From Hahellaceae bacterium (lineage in GTDB: Bacteria; Pseudomonadota; Gammaproteobacteria; Pseudomonadales; Oleiphilaceae): a stretch of 64,000 nucleotides of DNA. The notes under the pieces were generated by a model that worked only from the letters and a program-made list of their open reading frames with translations, ran no database searches and was not told the DNA's origin. Shown here one piece after another: positions 8,339 to 17,788 of the stretch; position 1 is the stretch's first letter; each line of letters starts with the position of its first letter. The DNA lies in contig JACKOB010000004.1 in the NCBI GenBank assembly GCA_024234575.1, positions 186,001 through 250,000 on the forward strand, in the 5' to 3' direction. A program made the translations under genes and the position numbers.

Positions 8339-10015
8339 ATGAATAGTCAAGCAAGCAAACTCGCACTGCCGCTCGAAAAGGCACTGCATTGGGAAAAGGC
8401 TAAAGCCGGTGAAATTTATTTTACACAACCTATGGGCAACGGCCAGGTAGCTGAATTCACATGGCAAAGAGCGGTCGGCGAAGCACGTCGTATGGCTTCT
8501 TATCTTAAGTCTCTGGATTTACCTCCAAAAAGTAATATCGGAATTCTTTCTAAAAACTGTGCACACTGGATCATGACAGACCTGGCTATTTGGATGGCTG
8601 GGCATGTGTCAGTTCCACTTTATCCTACGCTGAACGGCGAAACGGTTGCATATATACTCGAGCACAGCGAAGCTAAATTGTTGTTCGTCGGTAAGCTGGA
8701 TGATTGGGAAACCATGAAGTCTGGTGTTCCTGCGGATCTTAAGTGTATATCTTACCCATTAAGTCCAAAAACTGATTATGAAACCTGGGATGATATCGTT
8801 GCTAAACACTCTCCACTGCAAGATGTGGCGGTACGTGTGCCTGAAGAGCTGGCAACTATCGTCTATACTTCAGGTAGCACCGGTAAGCCTAAGGGCGTAA
8901 TGTTGTCATTCTTCAACATGGCGTACTCTGCAGAAGGCGTGGTTGATGCGTTGAATATCTCGACGGATGAGAGAATGCTGTCCTACTTGCCTTTGTCTCA
9001 CGTATTTGAGCGCTTCGTTGTTGAAATGGGCTCACTGTATCGTGGCTTTCATTTGTTTTTTGCCGAATCGCTGGATACCTTCGTTCAAGATCTTAATCGC
9101 GCGCAGCCAACATTGTTCCTGGCTGTTCCGAGAATCTGGACTAAGTTTCAGTCCGGTATCTTCAAGAAAATGCCTAAAGAGAAAATGGATAAACTGATGC
9201 GTATTCCGCTGGTTAACCGTTTGATCAAGAAAAAGGTTATTAAAGGATTGGGCTTACAGAATGTTAAGTTTGCAGGCAGTGGCTCTGCACCGTTGTCTGA
9301 TGAGATCATGGGTTGGTACCGCCAGCTAGGGCTTGAGCTGTTAGAAGGTTACGGCATGTCCGAAAACTTTGCCTACTCTCACATGACCAAGCCGGGTAGA
9401 AGCCGAATCGGTTACGTTGGTGAAGCATTGCCAGGTGTTGAAGTGCGCATCAGTGAAGAAGGTGAAGTTCAGGTTAAGAGCCCGGCTACAATGATGGGTT
9501 ACTACAAAGAGCCAGAAAAAACTGCAGAAACTATGACTGAAGATGGCTTCCTGAAAACTGGCGATAAAGGCACCATCGATGAAATGGGCCGATTGAAGTT
9601 GACTGGTCGAATCAAGGAAATATTCAAAACCAGTAAGGGTAAGTATGTTGCACCTGCACCAATTGAAAACAGAATTACTGCGCACCCGCACATCGAAATG
9701 GTTTGTGTCGCTGGTTCTGAGTATCCACAGCCACACGCACTGATCATGTTGTCAGAAGATGCACAGGCTCGTAAGGTTGATGAAGCTTTCCGTAAAGAGC
9801 TGGAAGCAAGCTTTGTTAGCTTGTTGAAAGAAGTAAACGCGTCTTTGGATCCGCACGAGCACCTTCAGTTTTTCACTGTCGTTGAGCAGGAGTGGTCTAT
9901 AGAGAACAACTTCCTCACGCCGACAATGAAGATGAAGCGTAATGTCATCGAAGATGCTTACAAAGCAATGTTGGATGACTGGTATGGCAGAAGACAGCCA
10001 GTAATTTGGCAGTAA
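8339..10015 (+). CDS. AMP-dependent acyl-CoA synthetase (long-chain type, COG1022-like)
   Basis: An adenylate-forming enzyme of 558 residues that would activate a carboxylic acid, probably a fatty acid, as acyl-AMP and then acyl-CoA. It carries the P-loop motif VYTSGSTGKPKGVM, the YGMSEN motif in the acyl-binding part and LKTGDKG followed by LTGRIKEIFKTSKGKYV at the C-terminal hinge. The overall pattern (YLPLSHVFER, PRIWTKFQSG) is that of the COG1022 group of long-chain synthetases. It is monocistronic, with a strong terminator 20 bases after the stop. Substrate chain length cannot be read. Confidence 0.9.
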   Translation: MNSQASKLALPLEKALHWEKAKAGEIYFTQPMGNGQVAEFTWQRAVGEARRMASYLKSLDLPPKSNIGILSKNCAHWIMTDLAIWMAGHVSVPLYPTLNGETVAYILEHSEAKLLFVGKLDDWETMKSGVPADLKCISYPLSPKTDYETWDDIVAKHSPLQDVAVRVPEELATIVYTSGSTGKPKGVMLSFFNMAYSAEGVVDALNISTDERMLSYLPLSHVFERFVVEMGSLYRGFHLFFAESLDTFVQDLNRAQPTLFLAVPRIWTKFQSGIFKKMPKEKMDKLMRIPLVNRLIKKKVIKGLGLQNVKFAGSGSAPLSDEIMGWYRQLGLELLEGYGMSENFAYSHMTKPGRSRIGYVGEALPGVEVRISEEGEVQVKSPATMMGYYKEPEKTAETMTEDGFLKTGDKGTIDEMGRLKLTGRIKEIFKTSKGKYVAPAPIENRITAHPHIEMVCVAGSEYPQPHALIMLSEDAQARKVDEAFRKELEASFVSLLKEVNASLDPHEHLQFFTVVEQEWSIENNFLTPTMKMKRNVIEDAYKAMLDDWYGRRQPVIWQ

Positions 10016-10032
10016 TTGTTACCAATAAGAGG

Positions 10033-10056
10033 GCCCGGATAATTCCGGGCTTTTTT
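10033..10056 (+). terminator. Rho-independent terminator of the acyl-CoA synthetase gene
   Basis: A 7-bp GC-rich stem (GCCCGGA 10033-10039, TCCGGGC 10044-10050) with a 4-base loop, followed at once by six T residues. It begins 18 bases after the stop codon. Confidence 0.92.
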
Positions 10057-10143
10057 ATTTCTGTTAATTGTGAGTTCTTGCAGTGTCTGTTGGTTAATAG
10101 GTGTTGATGCGGCAGAAATGTCTCACCAACTTAATAGGCATCG

Positions 10144-11790
10144 CTACTTATTATCAATTGTTCGACTAAGTAGTATCACCGGAATAATCCCAACGGCAAC
10201 AATGATGAGAGCGGCAAGGGCGCTTTGTTCAAGCAGTTCATCTGAGGCATATTGGTAGACGTAAGTCGCTAGTGTTTCGAAGTTAAAGGGGCGCAAAATC
10301 AGCGTTGCTGGCAACTCCTTCATGCAATCCACAAATACCACCAACACTGCTGTGAGTAACCCTTTGTTTATGATGGGTAAGTGCACCTTTAACAAGGTCT
10401 GTGATTGTGTATAGCCTAATGATCTTGCAACAAGATCCATGTTGGGTGTGACCTTTTCCAGACTGGATTCAACGGCACCAGAAGAAACCGCTAAAAATCT
10501 TATCGAATAGGCATAGATTAGCGCGAATATTGATCCACTTAGAATCAGCCCGGTTGAGAGCCCAAAGTAATCCCTAAAAATATCATCGATAAAGTTATCG
10601 GTGGCTGCAAGTGGGATGATGACGCCTATTGCTAATACTGCACCAGGAAGCGCATAGCCTAAGCTTGAGACACGCAGCATCACTATAGACAGTCGACTTT
10701 TATCGATACGTTTTGCATACGCGAGAACTACTCCAATTGCCAATGTTACCAGGGCTGCGGTAACGGATAATGAAAAGCTATTGAACACATGGGTTGCAAA
10801 CTTTGGGGTCCAGCTGACAGCAAAATAATTAATTGCATAAATGGTTAAAAGGCTGGCAGGAATGATGAATCCAAGTGTCACCGGGATAAGGCATGCTGCA
10901 AAAGCGATAATACTTGCTTTGCGCTTTAATTTAATCCGCTCGCGCCCGTGTGAGCCCTGTCTGTTTTGATATGTTTTTTGCTTGCGCCGTGAATAGCGCT
11001 CAGCAGAAATGAGGGTGACAACAAAAATGAGCATCACCAATGCTATTTGCGCAGCCCCACCAATGTTGGAAAGGTTTAACCATGTATCGTAGAGGCCTGC
11101 GGTTAGTGTTCTTATAGCGAAGTAATCGACGGTACCGAAATCATTTAGTGTCTCCATGAGTACAAGGGACAGGCCGACAATAATCGCTGGTCTGGCAATA
11201 GGGAGTGCGACTAGAAAAAATGAAACCCAAGGTGAGCGGCCGAGGCTTCTGCTGGTAATAAATAAAGAGGGAGACTGCTCTAGAAATGCTGTTTTTGCCA
11301 TCAAATATATATAAGGGTATAAAACGAGAGACATCATTGTGATAGCGCCGCCCATGCTGCGAATATTTGGAAACCAGTAGTCCTTCGGTGACGTCCAGTC
11401 CCCTAACTCTCGAATAAATTGTTGTACCGGGCCTGCATACTCGAGCAAATCGGTATAGACGTAGGCGATAACGTAGGCTGGTACCGCGAAGGGGAGGAGG
11501 AGTGCCCAGTTCATGATCTTGCGGCCAGCGAAATCACAAGAGGATATTAACCAGGCAGCACCAACGCCCAAGAGCGTAGAGGAAACCCCCACGCCTAACA
11601 TAAGAATCAGGGTGTTGTTGATGTAAGCGGGCAGCACCGTGCTAAACAGGTGCGGCCAGATATTTTCTTCAGGAAATAGAGAAAGGTAGAAAACGGCAAG
11701 TATAGGTAGCAGCACCAAAATGCCGACAACGCAAGCAGTTGTTGGCCATAGAAGCTCCTTGCTGCCAGAGCGTAGCGAAAATGATGTCAT
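10144..11790 (-). CDS. fbpB: Ferric iron ABC transporter permease (FbpB/SfuB family)
   Basis: A large inner-membrane permease made of two fused binding-protein-dependent permease domains with about twelve hydrophobic segments. EAA-type loops that contact the ATPase are visible in both halves (SLGRSPWVSFFLVALPIARP and SLGYTQSQTLLKVHLP). The family imports Fe(III) delivered by FbpA. Two starts are possible: GTG at 11865, with a Cys-rich extension unlike the family, or the ATG at 11790, which begins MTSFSLRSGSKELLW and is chosen here although its ribosome site is weak. It lies downstream of the iron-binding protein gene on the same strand, 177 bases apart. No ATPase gene follows. Confidence 0.87.
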   Translation of the reverse strand: MTSFSLRSGSKELLWPTTACVVGILVLLPILAVFYLSLFPEENIWPHLFSTVLPAYINNTLILMLGVGVSSTLLGVGAAWLISSCDFAGRKIMNWALLLPFAVPAYVIAYVYTDLLEYAGPVQQFIRELGDWTSPKDYWFPNIRSMGGAITMMSLVLYPYIYLMAKTAFLEQSPSLFITSRSLGRSPWVSFFLVALPIARPAIIVGLSLVLMETLNDFGTVDYFAIRTLTAGLYDTWLNLSNIGGAAQIALVMLIFVVTLISAERYSRRKQKTYQNRQGSHGRERIKLKRKASIIAFAACLIPVTLGFIIPASLLTIYAINYFAVSWTPKFATHVFNSFSLSVTAALVTLAIGVVLAYAKRIDKSRLSIVMLRVSSLGYALPGAVLAIGVIIPLAATDNFIDDIFRDYFGLSTGLILSGSIFALIYAYSIRFLAVSSGAVESSLEKVTPNMDLVARSLGYTQSQTLLKVHLPIINKGLLTAVLVVFVDCMKELPATLILRPFNFETLATYVYQYASDELLEQSALAALIIVAVGIIPVILLSRTIDNK

Positions 11791-11967
11791 TGATGTTGTT
11801 GCATGCAGTTTTAAGCAAAATCCAAAGTCTGAGCAGATGGCACAGCAGATAATGCTGTAATACACATTGTCTGCTTGTTTTTTTCATGCCGCTAACACTA
11901 TTAATATTAGTTGAAATGCGCAAGTAAATCCCCAACCAAAGTTGCCACTATGGCCGGGGTTGCCACA

Positions 11968-12984
11968 TTAGCCGTCGAAATTTACCTTGTCGACAAGTTT
12001 GACCGCCGCAGCTCGGTGCTTTTCTACTTCAGTCAGTGGTAAAGGGTCGGCTTTGAATTTGCCCCAGGATGAAACCAGTGCAGAAGCCGGGACGCCAGGC
12101 TTAACAGGGTATTCGTAGTTTTGCTCAGAATACATGCGTTGCGCCATATCATCCGTTAGAAATTCCATGAGCTTTATGGCATTTGCTTTGTTAGGTGAGC
12201 TTTTGGTTAGGGCGACACCACTGATATTTACATGGGCGCCACGGTCATTTTGGTTAGGAAATGTGATGCGAACCGCTGCTGCCCACTCTGATTGTTCCGG
12301 ATCTGTTAGCATGTTGCCATAGTAGTAACTGTTGCCAAGGGACAAATCACACACGCCCTCTTTGATAGCTTTAACTTGTGCTCTATCGTTACCTTGTGGT
12401 TTTTGCGCCAAATTCGACTTTAATGCCACCAACCAGGACTCTGTTTTCTCTTCTCCGTGATGAGCGATCATGGAGGCTATTAGGGCAACATTGTAGGGGT
12501 GTTTACCACTACGGGTGCAGATTTTCCCTTTCCACTCTGGCTTTGCAAGGTCTTCGTATGTAGTAATTGCGCCTTCAGGTACTCTTTCTTTGGACGCGTA
12601 AATAGCTCTGACGCGGGTAGTCAGGGCATACCATTCGCCATTGGGGTCTCGATATTGGCTGGGAATGTTCGTGGTCAGCGTATCAGTCTTGATGCCTTGT
12701 GTAACACCCGACTCTTGAATCTCGGAAAGATTACCCAGATCGGTAGTTAACACCAGGTCTGCAGGGCTATTTTTACCTTCACGCTTTAGTCTTTCAGCCA
12801 GGCCGGACTTGGCAAATACGACATTAACGTTAATGTTAGTTTCTTTCGTGAAAGCATCGAACAGTGGTTGCATAAGAAAAGGTTGACGCAGCGAGTAGAC
12901 GTTAACTTCTTCTGCTGCAGAAACAAATAAAGGTGCAGAGAGTAGTGCTAAGGCCCCTAAAGATTTCATTTTTGCCGAGATCAT
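11968..12984 (-). CDS. fbpA: Ferric iron ABC transporter substrate-binding protein (FbpA/FutA family)
   Basis: A periplasmic Fe(III)-binding protein of 338 residues with a signal peptide ending near VSA|AEE. Family marks are VNVYSLRQPFLMQPLFDAF, DLVLTTDLGNL, the GKICTRSGKHPYN segment and the tyrosine cluster NSYYYG, whose tyrosines coordinate iron in FbpA/FutA proteins. An AGGA ribosome site lies 6 bases before the ATG at 12984. A Fur-box-like palindrome 32-46 bases upstream of the start suggests iron repression. It is the first gene of a likely unit with the FbpB-type permease. Confidence 0.9.
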   Translation of the reverse strand: MISAKMKSLGALALLSAPLFVSAAEEVNVYSLRQPFLMQPLFDAFTKETNINVNVVFAKSGLAERLKREGKNSPADLVLTTDLGNLSEIQESGVTQGIKTDTLTTNIPSQYRDPNGEWYALTTRVRAIYASKERVPEGAITTYEDLAKPEWKGKICTRSGKHPYNVALIASMIAHHGEEKTESWLVALKSNLAQKPQGNDRAQVKAIKEGVCDLSLGNSYYYGNMLTDPEQSEWAAAVRITFPNQNDRGAHVNISGVALTKSSPNKANAIKLMEFLTDDMAQRMYSEQNYEYPVKPGVPASALVSSWGKFKADPLPLTEVEKHRAAAVKLVDKVNFDG

Positions 12985-13015
12985 AATTAATCCTATATCG
13001 AGAGTTAAATGCTAT

Positions 13016-13030
13016 TGCTAATAATTCTCA
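13016..13030 (-). promoter_or_regulatory. Fur-box-like operator upstream of fbpA
   Basis: The 15-base site TGCTAATAATTCTCA matches the 7-1-7 Fur inverted repeat TGATAATNATTATCA at 12 of 14 defined positions. Its position just upstream of an Fe(III)-binding protein gene fits repression by Fur when iron is plentiful. This is a motif match by eye, not an experimental site. Confidence 0.7.
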
Positions 13031-13171
13031 TTTAAATTGTATTTGTAGTCAACCTTTTTTGGATGATTTAAAATGCCCGTCATTATTTTCCATAGCTTTT
13101 TTATATAAACTGCTATTATTAAAAGAAATAAAAATGTCTGGTGTATCAGTTGATGAATAAAGGGGGCGCTT

Positions 13172-13492
13172 TTGTCAGGCGATGTTGAATCGGATAGCGA
13201 TAAGCGGAGACATAATCGTACGCCGTTTAACGCCAGAGTGAAAATTGTGCATACAGAGGAAGGGGAGTTTCTTTACTTAACTCGAGACATCTCTGATAGT
13301 GGTATTTTTGTCTGTGTGGAAGCAGATCAAGAGTTTCCTGCACTCGGCAGCTCGGTAAAGGTTCAAATGCAAGGTTTGCCGATAGCCGCGCCCGTGCTCG
13401 ATATGGTTATTGTTCGCAAAGGCAAGGATGGTTATGGCCTTAATTTTTTACCAAGCGCTCTGAGAAGGGGGGAGGATGATAGCGATGAGTGA
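13172..13492 (+). CDS. PilZ-domain protein (c-di-GMP receptor candidate)
   Basis: A 106-residue single-domain protein. It has the two c-di-GMP binding signatures of PilZ domains: RRHNR near residues 12-16 (RxxxR) and DISDSG near 41-46 (D/NxSxxG). The C-terminal GYGLNFL fits the last strand. The only start before the domain is TTG at 13172, 7 bases after an AGGGGG ribosome site; an in-frame TGA lies at 13154. It may regulate motility, pili or exopolysaccharide post-translationally. An HD-GYP gene about 1 kb downstream deals with the same messenger in its family. Confidence 0.87.
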   Translation: MSGDVESDSDKRRHNRTPFNARVKIVHTEEGEFLYLTRDISDSGIFVCVEADQEFPALGSSVKVQMQGLPIAAPVLDMVIVRKGKDGYGLNFLPSALRRGEDDSDE

Positions 13493-13708
13493 CTCGCTTG
13501 GCGCAATAAATCATCCTCCATTCTTTTTGTTGTAGGCTCTCTGGCAGGGTACTGCTGTCGGCACATAGCGTTATTTCCTTTCTATTAGCTTTTGCCTCTT
13601 TAACTTTGTCTTTCATGACGTTTTATTTCTCACAGCGAAGTTAAATTCGTGGCAGAAATGTTATTATTTTTCGTTTAAATAAATGGAAATAAGAAGGTTG
13701 ATCGAAGA

Positions 13709-14326
13709 ATGATTTTGTTGAAAACGTTAAAGGTGGTGCTGGTTGCTGCATGCTTAATGCTGCTGCAAGGGTGTGCCAGCTACTATTCGCATTATGGGAG
13801 TTTTGATTCAATCAACTCAGCGGGAGAGCAACGAAAATTCGTGGTGTCTTGGCAGAGTGCCGAATACCCGGAATGGTATTGGGCGGATAACACAACGACA
13901 GCCATTGCATTAGAAACCCAGTGCAGCACGCGAAAGCTCTACTTCATTGATGCCAGTACGGCACAGAATGCAGCATCGTTTAACACTGGCTGCGTGGCAA
14001 ATCAAAAAGGTATTGTCGTTTGCGGTGATCCGCAGCTCGATTTGGATGCCAATGGGCGAGCGTTTAATGGCTCTGAACAGGTTTGCGGGTCTATTAGTAA
14101 TTCAAAAGAGGTTGACAGTATTACGGCGTTAGGTAATGAATTGTTGATAAAAATTGACTGCTGGCCTGCATCCACACAGTATGAGGTGGATGGTGAGAAA
14201 AAAAACCGTGACTATTTAAAGTACTCCATCGTCCCTTATACGATTGCTACGAAAAAGGTGCCTCGATATAGTCTTGATGACAAGGTGCCAGTGCTTAGCG
14301 AGAAAATTTGTAAAGAGAAAAAATAA
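13709..14326 (+). CDS. Putative lipoprotein, unknown function
   Basis: A 205-residue protein with an N-terminal lipoprotein signal (MILLKTLKVVLVAACLMLLQ followed by GC at the lipobox LQGC). The mature part is rich in Cys and aromatic residues, and its several Cys suggest disulfides in the periplasm. I recognise no family domain. It stands alone, 216 bases after the PilZ gene and about 200 before the HD-GYP gene. Confidence 0.65.
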   Translation: MILLKTLKVVLVAACLMLLQGCASYYSHYGSFDSINSAGEQRKFVVSWQSAEYPEWYWADNTTTAIALETQCSTRKLYFIDASTAQNAASFNTGCVANQKGIVVCGDPQLDLDANGRAFNGSEQVCGSISNSKEVDSITALGNELLIKIDCWPASTQYEVDGEKKNRDYLKYSIVPYTIATKKVPRYSLDDKVPVLSEKICKEKK

Positions 14327-14534
14327 TTGCTCTGGATTTGTGGAGCAAAACCGTTATCAGTGCACGTTAGTTTTGTGAGCTTGTTATCAAACGTACATTA
14401 TGCAAGAAAAAGAATGGGTTGCGTAACAATAACGCACAAATTTGTAATTGTAACTTTATCGCCGATTAGGAAAATGGATAGTAAGAGAAGTAGTTTTAGC
14501 TATCGCTAATTTCTGGTAGCAAGGAAGGGGCATT

Positions 14535-15848
14535 ATGAGTGTAAAATCGACAAAAGTACCAGTGCATCAACTGCAAATTGGAATGTATGTGTCGGATTTG
14601 GATAGACCCTGGTGTCAGACCCCGTTTCCAATACAGGGATTTTATGTTCGCTCCAACGATGATATACGCTCACTTACGTCCTTCTGCAAACATGTATTCG
14701 TAGATCAGGCGCTTGATCGTAGCCAGTTTGATTACAATGAGCTGGGTGTGTCGACGCCTCTGCGATCTGGGACGTCGGGTGAAAAGACTGCCGAAAAACG
14801 GTTGTTAAAGTTACCACCGATTAAGATTAAAGATCCCCAGTATTATGACTCATCAATTCCTCTTAAAAAAGAAGTAGATGCGGCGGCCAAAGTGCTTTCT
14901 AAAATTCAGGCTGCCATTGAGGATGTTTTGTCAAAGGTAAAAGCCCGTGAAAAGGTTTCGTTTGCCGAATTGGATGCAGCGTCTGAGGGTATGGTAGATA
15001 GCGTTATCAGAAACCCCGACGCTTTAGTTTGGTTGCACCGGGTTAGACAGCAAGATGAACACAGCTATCATCACGCCATTAATGCTGCTGTCTGGGCGTT
15101 GGTATTTGGCAGGCATTTAGGGTTGACCACTGATGTGTTAAAAAACCTTTCGACCGGAGTCTTGCTCTCAGGTATCGGTAAAAGTAAATTAGATCCGGCT
15201 TTGCTGCACGGTGACGGATCTCTCTCTAGCGCTCAGTTCGAACAGTACAAGGCGTTTGTTGACTTGGGGGTGGAGATTCTTGAGTCTTGCGGCAGGGTGT
15301 CGCATCAAGTGATCACGATTGTCCAACATCACAAGGAACGTCACAATGGGACGGGCTATCCACAAGGGCTGACTGGGGATAAAATTCCTTTACTGGCAAA
15401 AATTGCCGGGATAGTTGATGCATACCAGTCGCTCATTGAGCCACGAATGGGTGCAGAGCCCATGACACCGTCGCAAGCCGTTAGCCATTTATACGAGGCG
15501 CGTAACATCGAGTTTCAGGAGGATCTGGTTGAGCGTTTTATTCAGGCAATTGGTGTCTACCCCACCGGAAGTATCGTGCAACTGACAACAGAAGAGGTAG
15601 GTATTGTCGTTTCGCATAACCCAAAACGTCGCTTATGGCCAAAGGTTATGGTCGTGCTTGATGAAAACAAGCGGCCTCTAAAAAGCGGAAAGGTTGTTGA
15701 CTTGCTAACTTATAATGAGTCGCGTAAAGAGCAGGATACCGTGCATATTTCATCTGGTTTGCCTTTTGGGACCTATGATGTTGATCCCTCTCAGTATCAG
15801 GTGACTGGGGCTACAAGTCGATGGAGCGTGAAGCACCTGATGGGGTAA
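14535..15848 (+). CDS. HD-GYP domain protein with degenerate metal site
   Basis: A 437-residue protein with an N-terminal DUF3391-like part (VPVHQLQIGMYVSDLDRPW) and an HD-GYP domain at about 165-320. Active family members hydrolyse cyclic di-GMP. Retained are H176 (HSYHHAINAA), HH265-266, GYP 274-276 and D295. The defining HD pair is lost: LLHDIGK is LLSGIGK here (S212, G213), and the His expected before LGVEIL is F241. Catalysis is therefore doubtful; it may bind c-di-GMP as a receptor or be inactive. The following DTW gene overlaps its end by 28 bases, pointing to translational coupling. Confidence 0.85.
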   Translation: MSVKSTKVPVHQLQIGMYVSDLDRPWCQTPFPIQGFYVRSNDDIRSLTSFCKHVFVDQALDRSQFDYNELGVSTPLRSGTSGEKTAEKRLLKLPPIKIKDPQYYDSSIPLKKEVDAAAKVLSKIQAAIEDVLSKVKAREKVSFAELDAASEGMVDSVIRNPDALVWLHRVRQQDEHSYHHAINAAVWALVFGRHLGLTTDVLKNLSTGVLLSGIGKSKLDPALLHGDGSLSSAQFEQYKAFVDLGVEILESCGRVSHQVITIVQHHKERHNGTGYPQGLTGDKIPLLAKIAGIVDAYQSLIEPRMGAEPMTPSQAVSHLYEARNIEFQEDLVERFIQAIGVYPTGSIVQLTTEEVGIVVSHNPKRRLWPKVMVVLDENKRPLKSGKVVDLLTYNESRKEQDTVHISSGLPFGTYDVDPSQYQVTGATSRWSVKHLMG

Positions 15849-16507
15849 CTGGTTGCGTGCAGCAGTTAAATAGAAGAGTCTGCGTCAAATGTGGTAGAGC
15901 AGCTGATAGCTGCTACTGCCACTTAATTGTTTCGTTAAACAATTGCTTTGTTCCCGTAGTCATCCTTCGGCACTCCGATGAAGTAAAAAAGCCTCTTGGT
16001 ACCGCCCGTATTGCTAAGCTTAGTCTGACACACTGCCAGCTCATCGATGGTGTGGATTATAGTGATAGCCTTGAATTCCAATCCTTAATTAACCGGGCGG
16101 AGCCTGCAAGACTTGCTCTTTTATACCCAGGAATAAATGCAACTCCTTTGCAGCCGTTAAATTTGGACCAAATGAAAGCCCGTGTTGAGGGGGGGGATAA
16201 TTGCGGGGACTTTACGCTAATTGTGGTGGATGGCACCTGGCGAAACACCAGAGAAATCCTGCTTGCAAACCCGATACTGCAGTCTATTCCAAAAGTGACC
16301 ATGTCCTTTCCTGTTTCCAGATATACCGTCAGAAAAGGTCCTGCTGAAGAATGCGTTTCCACTATCGAGGCTTTAGCCTATTCACTTGATTATTTATATA
16401 GCGGGCAAGGGGCGTTTCTTCGCCTGCTTGATGCATTTGACTATATGGTTGACTATCAGATCAAGCGAATGGGGCAGGAAGTATTTGCCAGAAATTACCT
16501 GAAATAG
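15821..16507 (+). CDS. DTW-domain tRNA-uridine aminocarboxypropyltransferase (TapT/YfiP-like)
   Basis: The DTW family transfers a 3-amino-3-carboxypropyl group from S-adenosylmethionine to uridine 47 of some tRNAs. The 228-residue product has the N-terminal zinc cysteines C21, C24, C31 and C33 (CVKCG...CYC), the HSDEVKKPLGTA segment (family HPxExxxxxxTA), and the D-x-T-W motif DGTW at 138-141, then SFPVSRYTVRKGP. The ATG at 15821 lies inside the HD-GYP gene; a GTG at 15857 after the HD-GYP stop is an alternative. Family membership is solid; the exact tRNA target is inferred from E. coli TapT. Confidence 0.82.
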   Translation: MEREAPDGVTGCVQQLNRRVCVKCGRAADSCYCHLIVSLNNCFVPVVILRHSDEVKKPLGTARIAKLSLTHCQLIDGVDYSDSLEFQSLINRAEPARLALLYPGINATPLQPLNLDQMKARVEGGDNCGDFTLIVVDGTWRNTREILLANPILQSIPKVTMSFPVSRYTVRKGPAEECVSTIEALAYSLDYLYSGQGAFLRLLDAFDYMVDYQIKRMGQEVFARNYLK

Positions 16508-16588
16508 TAGTGAATGTTGCTGCAGTGGTGCGGCATCACAAGCTGCAGGTCGCTTGCGATGCCTTTTATGGGGTAGGTTTAAACAAAA

Positions 16589-17788
16589 TTACTCGATGAT
16601 GACTCGGTAATTTTTTCTGTACCAACGGTAGTCATCGTTGACGCGAAGGTTGATTATGATGGTTGCTTCTTCACCAGCAACCCCAATTGGGGAGTAGCTA
16701 AAATTTTTACTTTCTTCACTAAAGCCATCTATGCGCACGATTCGATCGTTTTCACTTTCAACTTCCATGCCTGTAATTGAAAAGTCCCGCTGTTCTGAAT
16801 AGATGTTTATTGTTCTTGTTTTATGATCACCTTCTTTAACGGTTTCGCCAAAATGATCGAAAAATAGGCGCTCACCGAGCTCTTTGTATATTAATGTAGA
16901 TTCGTAACCAATTAACTGTTCGGTTTCATCACTACCTTTAAGGGTGGTCGATCTTCGACCTTCAATAATTTTCTTGCGCTTGTCCAGCAAGTCCTCTTTA
17001 TAAAAGTCGATCAATTCTTCGTCATAGCCCTCAATCAGGCCTCCATCCTCATTATACATGGTTGGAGCGCAATCGATTTCTTGCTGAGTTGGAGGAGTTG
17101 CACATCTAAAGCTTGTCTCTGCAAAAAAACAGATGTTTTCGAGTAGGATATTTACTGGCGATTTTCCTTCAGTTACCTGTTCCTCAACTATGGTTGGGTC
17201 AACTCCGCCTGCAGGGCATTCACCCTCTATAAATTTCGGGGGCTTAACAGTTTTTTCAAACTCTTCTATTGAGACGTTGAAGTCAAGAGGTGGTGTAAGC
17301 GTGAGCAGTTCAGTGTTCAATTGCTCTATTGATCGCTCAGAAATAAAAATTCTTCGTCCTTCAATATTGTTTTCAGATAAAAAGCCATCCATCACTTGTA
17401 AAAAACGGGTCAGATTGTTTTGAAACTGATAGCCAGCAACTTCTTCCTCTGCCAGGGTATGCGTCGAGAGTCCATTAACGACATCCCCTGCCTCAAGTCT
17501 TGCGCGTCCATCGACTGAGAATTCTAACGGAGTCATATATTCTTTCGCCGGCACACTCTCGGTAAGCATTAAGTCACCAAGCCAAAAAGAAACAGTCTCG
17601 CCTTCATGGTATGAAAAAGTGCCATCTTCGCTGACTGCGCCAGATAGCGTGGCTGTTTGGTAAGTTAGTCCCTCAATGCCAGAAAAAAACAACTGGCCCG
17701 TGCGTAGGGTTGGATCACCTTTGTTGCCATCGTCACTGCAGCCTGCAAGTAATAACGTTAATATTAGGGCGGAGAGAGTATATTTCAT
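16589..17788 (-). CDS. Putative lipoprotein, unknown function
   Basis: A 399-residue protein with a clear lipoprotein signal (MKYTLSALILTLLLAGC, lipobox LAGC). After the anchor there is a stretch resembling repeated beta-strand units (GQLFFSGIEGLTYQTATLSG, then GTFSYHEGETVSFWLGD) often seen in surface lipoproteins of marine gammaproteobacteria. The rest is acidic with several Cys. No catalytic motif is visible. It is convergent with the DTW gene. Outer-membrane or periplasmic location is inferred. Confidence 0.65.
   Translation of the reverse strand: MKYTLSALILTLLLAGCSDDGNKGDPTLRTGQLFFSGIEGLTYQTATLSGAVSEDGTFSYHEGETVSFWLGDLMLTESVPAKEYMTPLEFSVDGRARLEAGDVVNGLSTHTLAEEEVAGYQFQNNLTRFLQVMDGFLSENNIEGRRIFISERSIEQLNTELLTLTPPLDFNVSIEEFEKTVKPPKFIEGECPAGGVDPTIVEEQVTEGKSPVNILLENICFFAETSFRCATPPTQQEIDCAPTMYNEDGGLIEGYDEELIDFYKEDLLDKRKKIIEGRRSTTLKGSDETEQLIGYESTLIYKELGERLFFDHFGETVKEGDHKTRTINIYSEQRDFSITGMEVESENDRIVRIDGFSEESKNFSYSPIGVAGEEATIIINLRVNDDYRWYRKNYRVIIE

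Noticed and set aside
14327..14509. A 60-codon ORF between the lipoprotein and HD-GYP genes
   Set aside because: It begins directly after the lipoprotein stop without ribosome site or family resemblance.
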